Shown: one piece after another, positions 5,992-8,686 of the stretch
Position numbering within the stretch: the stretch's first letter is position 1
Layout of the letters: every line of letters begins with the position of its first letter
Assembly (NCBI GenBank): GCA_021199395.1
Contig: JAJQIE010000262.1
Coordinates: forward strand, 1-8,686
Direction of reading: 5' to 3'
Length of the DNA stretch: 8,686 nucleotides
DNA from: Lachnospiraceae bacterium
Lineage (GTDB): Bacteria; Bacillota; Clostridia; Lachnospirales; Lachnospiraceae
Notes under the pieces: generated by a model
What the model saw: the letters and a program-made list of their open reading frames with translations, nothing else
What the model was told of the DNA's origin: nothing
Databases searched by the model: none
Translations under genes and position numbers: made by a program

Positions 5992-6852
5992 ATGGCAGAT
6001 AGCATAGCGGAATTTCAAAAGCGGCATGAATATCTGGTCTGCGTGGACAGCGACGGATGTGCGATGGACACGATGGATATCAAACATATCCGCTGTTTTG
6101 GCCCCTGCATGGTTGATGAATGGAATCTGGGGGAATGGCGTCAGGAGATCCTGACGCGCTGGAATGAAATAAACCTGTATACGATGACTCGCGGTATCAA
6201 CCGTTTCAAGGGGCTGGCAATGGCTCTGCGGGAAATCGATGGAAAATACCGGAAGATCGATGACCTGGACGCACTGGAGGCATGGGTGGCCGCCGCGCCG
6301 GAGCTTTCAAACAATTCGTTGAAGAATGCGATTATGGAAAACACATCCAGGGGAGAATCCCATATTTCGCTGGAAAAGGCATATGCCTGGAGCAATGCGG
6401 TCAACCATTCCATATCTCTGCTCGCCCAGGACGAGAGAAAACCATTCGAGGGTGTGGATATGGCGCTCACACTGGCACATCGGGAGGCTGATGTGGTAGT
6501 AGTCTCCAGCGCAAACCTGGGGGCAGTTCTGGAGGAGTGGGATCTCTATGGCCTGCTGGGGCATACGGACGCGGTGCTGGCGCAGGACGCCGGGACAAAG
6601 GCGCATTGTATTGGCGAGCTCCTGAAAAAAGGTTACAAAAAGGATCATGTACTGATGTGCGGGGATGCCCCTGGGGATTTGGATGCGGCAAAGCAAAACG
6701 GCGTATACTATTATCCGATTCTGGTACGCCATGAGCCGGAAAGCTGGACAAAGTTTTCATTTGAAGGCTTTTCCAGACTGGTGGAGGGTACCTATGGAGG
6801 CGCTTTCCAGGAGGAACGCATTCGGGCGTTTCGGGCGAATCTGGGCGGCTGA
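5992..6852 (+). CDS. HAD-superfamily hydrolase (phosphatase-like)
   Basis: A 286-residue protein with all four HAD motifs: motif I VDSDGCAMDT with nucleophile D19 and D21; motif II S172 in VVVVSSANL; motif III K203 in GTKAHC; motif IV GDAPGD with D225 and D229 for Mg2+. A large helical insertion (about residues 30-160) stands where type C1 caps occur. Catalysis therefore looks intact, and a small phosphorylated metabolite is the likely substrate, though none can be named. Motif I has Cys-Ala-Met where many relatives have Thr-Leu. It lies between the symporter and uxuA, with 107 bp upstream holding a hairpin and GAGGAGG 6 nt before ATG. Its TGA overlaps an ATG in the uxuA frame (TGATG). A role in removing a dead-end or toxic sugar phosphate is a guess from context. 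Confidence 0.85.
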   Translation: MADSIAEFQKRHEYLVCVDSDGCAMDTMDIKHIRCFGPCMVDEWNLGEWRQEILTRWNEINLYTMTRGINRFKGLAMALREIDGKYRKIDDLDALEAWVAAAPELSNNSLKNAIMENTSRGESHISLEKAYAWSNAVNHSISLLAQDERKPFEGVDMALTLAHREADVVVVSSANLGAVLEEWDLYGLLGHTDAVLAQDAGTKAHCIGELLKKGYKKDHVLMCGDAPGDLDAAKQNGVYYYPILVRHEPESWTKFSFEGFSRLVEGTYGGAFQEERIRAFRANLGG

Positions 6853-6941
6853 TGAGCGCCGCTGGCGCCTGGCAATGGCGCAAAATTAACGTATCTGCTG
6901 TGGATGCTGCGGCAGACATGACAGGAAGGAGGACTACACAT

Positions 6942-8015
6942 ATGCAAATGACATTTCGCTGGTACGGCGAGGGAAATGACAGTATTACACAGGAAATGAT
7001 TAAACAGATTCCCGGTGTGACAGGGCTGGTATGGGCTCTGCATGACAGGCAGCCGGGAGAGGTGTGGGAGCTGGGAGAGATTGAGGAAGCACGCCGTCAG
7101 ATTGAGGGATGGGGCTTCAACATGGATGTTGTGGAGAGCGTAAATGTTCATGACGACATCAAGATCGGCCTGCCGACCCGCGATCAGTATATTGAAAACT
7201 ATAAGCAGACGCTGCGCAATCTGGCTCAGTTCGGAGTGAAGGTGGTGACCTATAATTTCATGCCGGTCTTTGACTGGACGCGCACGGATTTGTTCCACCC
7301 GATGGGAGACGGATCGACGGCTCTCTATTATGAAAAGGATCGGATCCAGGACGATTATAAAGAGATGGCGGATTATATCCTGAACAACCTGCACGGCATG
7401 ACCTTTCCGGGCTGGGAACCGGAGCGCATGGCAAAGCTGGACGAGCTGTTTGAGGCATATAAGCCTGTCACGAAAGAGAAACTCTGGGAGAATCTGAAGT
7501 ATTTTCTGGAGGCGATCATGCCGACCTGCCATGAAACCGGCATTAAGATGGCGATCCATCCGGATGATCCGCCATGGGACATCTTCGGGCTGCCGCGGCT
7601 GCTCGTAGATAAAGAGTCGATCGGGTATTTTCTGTCCATGGTAGACGACCCGTACAACGATCTCTGTCTCTGCTCTGGCTCTCTCGGCGCAAATCCGGAG
7701 AACGATGTGCCGGATATCATCCGCACCTACTGCGACCGCATCGCGTTTGCTCATGTGCGAAATGTGAAGCATTTCCCGAACGGCGATTTCACGGAAGCCT
7801 CCCACCGGGACTGTGACGGCGATGTGCGGATCCTGGACATTATGAAGGCGTATCATGACTGCGGCTATCAGGGATATATGCGCCCGGATCATGGCCGTCA
7901 TATCTGGAATGAGCAGTGCCGTCCCGGCTACGGGCTCTATGACCGCGCTCTTGGTATTATGTATCTGCTCGGCTGCTGGGATATGCTGGAGAAAACAGAC
8001 GGAAGGATCGAATAA
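6942..8015 (+). CDS. uxuA: Mannonate dehydratase
   Basis: Dehydrates D-mannonate to 2-keto-3-deoxy-D-gluconate, a cytoplasmic step of the glucuronate branch of hexuronate catabolism. The 357-residue protein starts MQMTFRWYGEGND, the standard N-terminus. It keeps the TIM-barrel metal-site motifs: H206 in AIHPDDPPW, C244 in CSGSLGANPEND, H271 in AHVRN and D316-H317 in MRPDHGRH. Family members use Fe2+ or Mn2+. I chose ATG 6942 because AAGGAGG (6926-6932) lies 9 nt upstream and homology begins there. An in-frame ATG at 6852 overlapping the HAD stop would add 30 residues with no family resemblance. The gap to the HAD gene is 89 bp. A 415-codon antisense frame (6792-8039) is its shadow. Confidence 0.95.
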   Translation: MQMTFRWYGEGNDSITQEMIKQIPGVTGLVWALHDRQPGEVWELGEIEEARRQIEGWGFNMDVVESVNVHDDIKIGLPTRDQYIENYKQTLRNLAQFGVKVVTYNFMPVFDWTRTDLFHPMGDGSTALYYEKDRIQDDYKEMADYILNNLHGMTFPGWEPERMAKLDELFEAYKPVTKEKLWENLKYFLEAIMPTCHETGIKMAIHPDDPPWDIFGLPRLLVDKESIGYFLSMVDDPYNDLCLCSGSLGANPENDVPDIIRTYCDRIAFAHVRNVKHFPNGDFTEASHRDCDGDVRILDIMKAYHDCGYQGYMRPDHGRHIWNEQCRPGYGLYDRALGIMYLLGCWDMLEKTDGRIE

Positions 8016-8083
8016 AAAAAGAACAAAAATCCACGCCATTCGAAATCATAAGGATATGCGGCGCGGGACAGAAGGGGAAAACT

Positions 8084-8686
8084 ATGAAACCATTTATGGA
8101 TCAGGATTTCCTGCTTGAGACGGATATGGCCAGACACCTGTATCACGATTACGCGGAACCAATGCCGATCGTTGATTACCACTGCCATATCAGCCCGCAG
8201 GAGATTTATGAGAACAGAAAATTTGACAATATTACGCAGGTGTGGCTCGGCGCAGATCATTACAAATGGCGTCAGATGCGCTCGAATGGGGTAGAGGAAT
8301 GTTATATTACCGGGGCTGCATCGGATCGCGAAAAATTCCAGAAATGGGCGGAAACGCTGGAGCTGGCCATCGGAAACCCACTTTACCACTGGAGTCATCT
8401 GGAGCTGCAGCGATACTTTGGCTACACCGGCTGTCTCTGCGCGGAAACGGCGCAGGAGGTCTGGGATCTCTGCAATGAAAAGCTGCAAACGCCGGAAATG
8501 TCCGCACGGAACCTGATTCTCCAGTCGAATGTAAAGGTTATCTGTACAACGGACGACCCTGTGGATTCCCTGGAGTGGCATAAAAAGCTTGCGGAGGATG
8601 AGAGCTTTCCGGTAAAGGTTCTGCCGGCATGGCGTCCGGATCGGGCCATGTATATTGAAAAACCGGATTATCCGGAGTATATTGGG
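8084..8686 (+). CDS. uxaC: Uronate isomerase, N-terminal 201 residues (runs off the window)
   Basis: Interconverts D-glucuronate and D-fructuronate, and D-galacturonate and D-tagaturonate, the entry step of hexuronate catabolism. The frame from ATG 8084 stays open to the last base, giving 201 of about 465 expected residues. Diagnostic segments are VDYHCHISPQEI with metal-ligand histidines H33 and H35 (amidohydrolase fold), WLGADHYKWRQMRSNGV, CTTDDPVDSLEWH and LPAWRPDRA. AGGGG stands 7 nt before the start, and the gene follows uxuA by 68 bp on the same strand, with no terminator between. The C-terminal active-site residues are outside the window, so intactness cannot be judged. Antisense frames at 7937-8649 are shadows. 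Confidence 0.95.
   Translation, partial: MKPFMDQDFLLETDMARHLYHDYAEPMPIVDYHCHISPQEIYENRKFDNITQVWLGADHYKWRQMRSNGVEECYITGAASDREKFQKWAETLELAIGNPLYHWSHLELQRYFGYTGCLCAETAQEVWDLCNEKLQTPEMSARNLILQSNVKVICTTDDPVDSLEWHKKLAEDESFPVKVLPAWRPDRAMYIEKPDYPEYIG

Noticed and set aside
6852..6941. Longer uxuA start at the ATG overlapping the HAD stop (TGATG)
   Set aside because: The overlap would suit translational coupling, but the extra 30 residues do not resemble the family and the internal ATG at 6942 has a much better ribosome binding site.
6792..8039. 415-codon minus-strand open frame
   Set aside because: It lies antisense to uxuA, which has clear family motifs, and its translation shows no recognisable domain. 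Long antisense frames are common opposite GC-rich coding DNA.

Overview
The window looks like a chromosomal segment from an anaerobic gut member of the Clostridia, most likely Lachnospiraceae. The grounds are strong AGGAGG-type ribosome binding sites, moderately GC-rich genes with AT-rich intergenic DNA, a Gram-positive C-terminal cell-wall sorting signal at the left edge, and protein family variants typical of that group. No mobile element, CRISPR array, tRNA or rRNA was seen.

Left edge (1-300): the last 64 residues of a surface protein, with Glu/Thr/Ser-rich 9-residue repeats, a VQTGD-type sorting motif, a membrane segment and a basic tail. A perfect 17-bp hairpin follows, placed between convergent genes and likely to terminate both. 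Minus strand (342-1803): an AraC-family regulator whose stop codon overlaps the start of a 48-codon NifX/NifB-like reading frame. That frame is too short for its family and looks like a decayed remnant.

Control region (1804-2118): a divergent promoter region holding a good minus-strand promoter for araC, repeated AATTTTAC boxes, a consensus -10 with a poor -35 for the plus-strand operon, a 14-bp palindrome at the expected transcription start, and a leader hairpin whose loop carries a CcpA cre-like sequence.

Plus strand (2119 to the right edge): five co-directional genes: a cytoplasmic GH2 glycosidase, a GPH-family sugar:cation symporter, a HAD-type phosphatase-like protein, mannonate dehydratase (uxuA) and the first 201 codons of uronate isomerase (uxaC). 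Read together they form a hexuronide utilisation operon. The symporter imports a glucuronide or galacturonide, the GH2 enzyme releases the uronic acid inside the cell, UxaC isomerises it, an oxidoreductase (UxuB, expected outside the window) reduces it, and UxuA dehydrates mannonate to 2-keto-3-deoxygluconate. The HAD protein is the member without an obvious step. The AraC protein is the likely local regulator.

Most of the window is a recognisable catabolic locus rather than a new system. The less expected parts are the NifX-like fragment coupled to araC, the HAD protein inside a uronate operon, the methionine-rich tail of the GH2 enzyme, and the layered regulatory signals.
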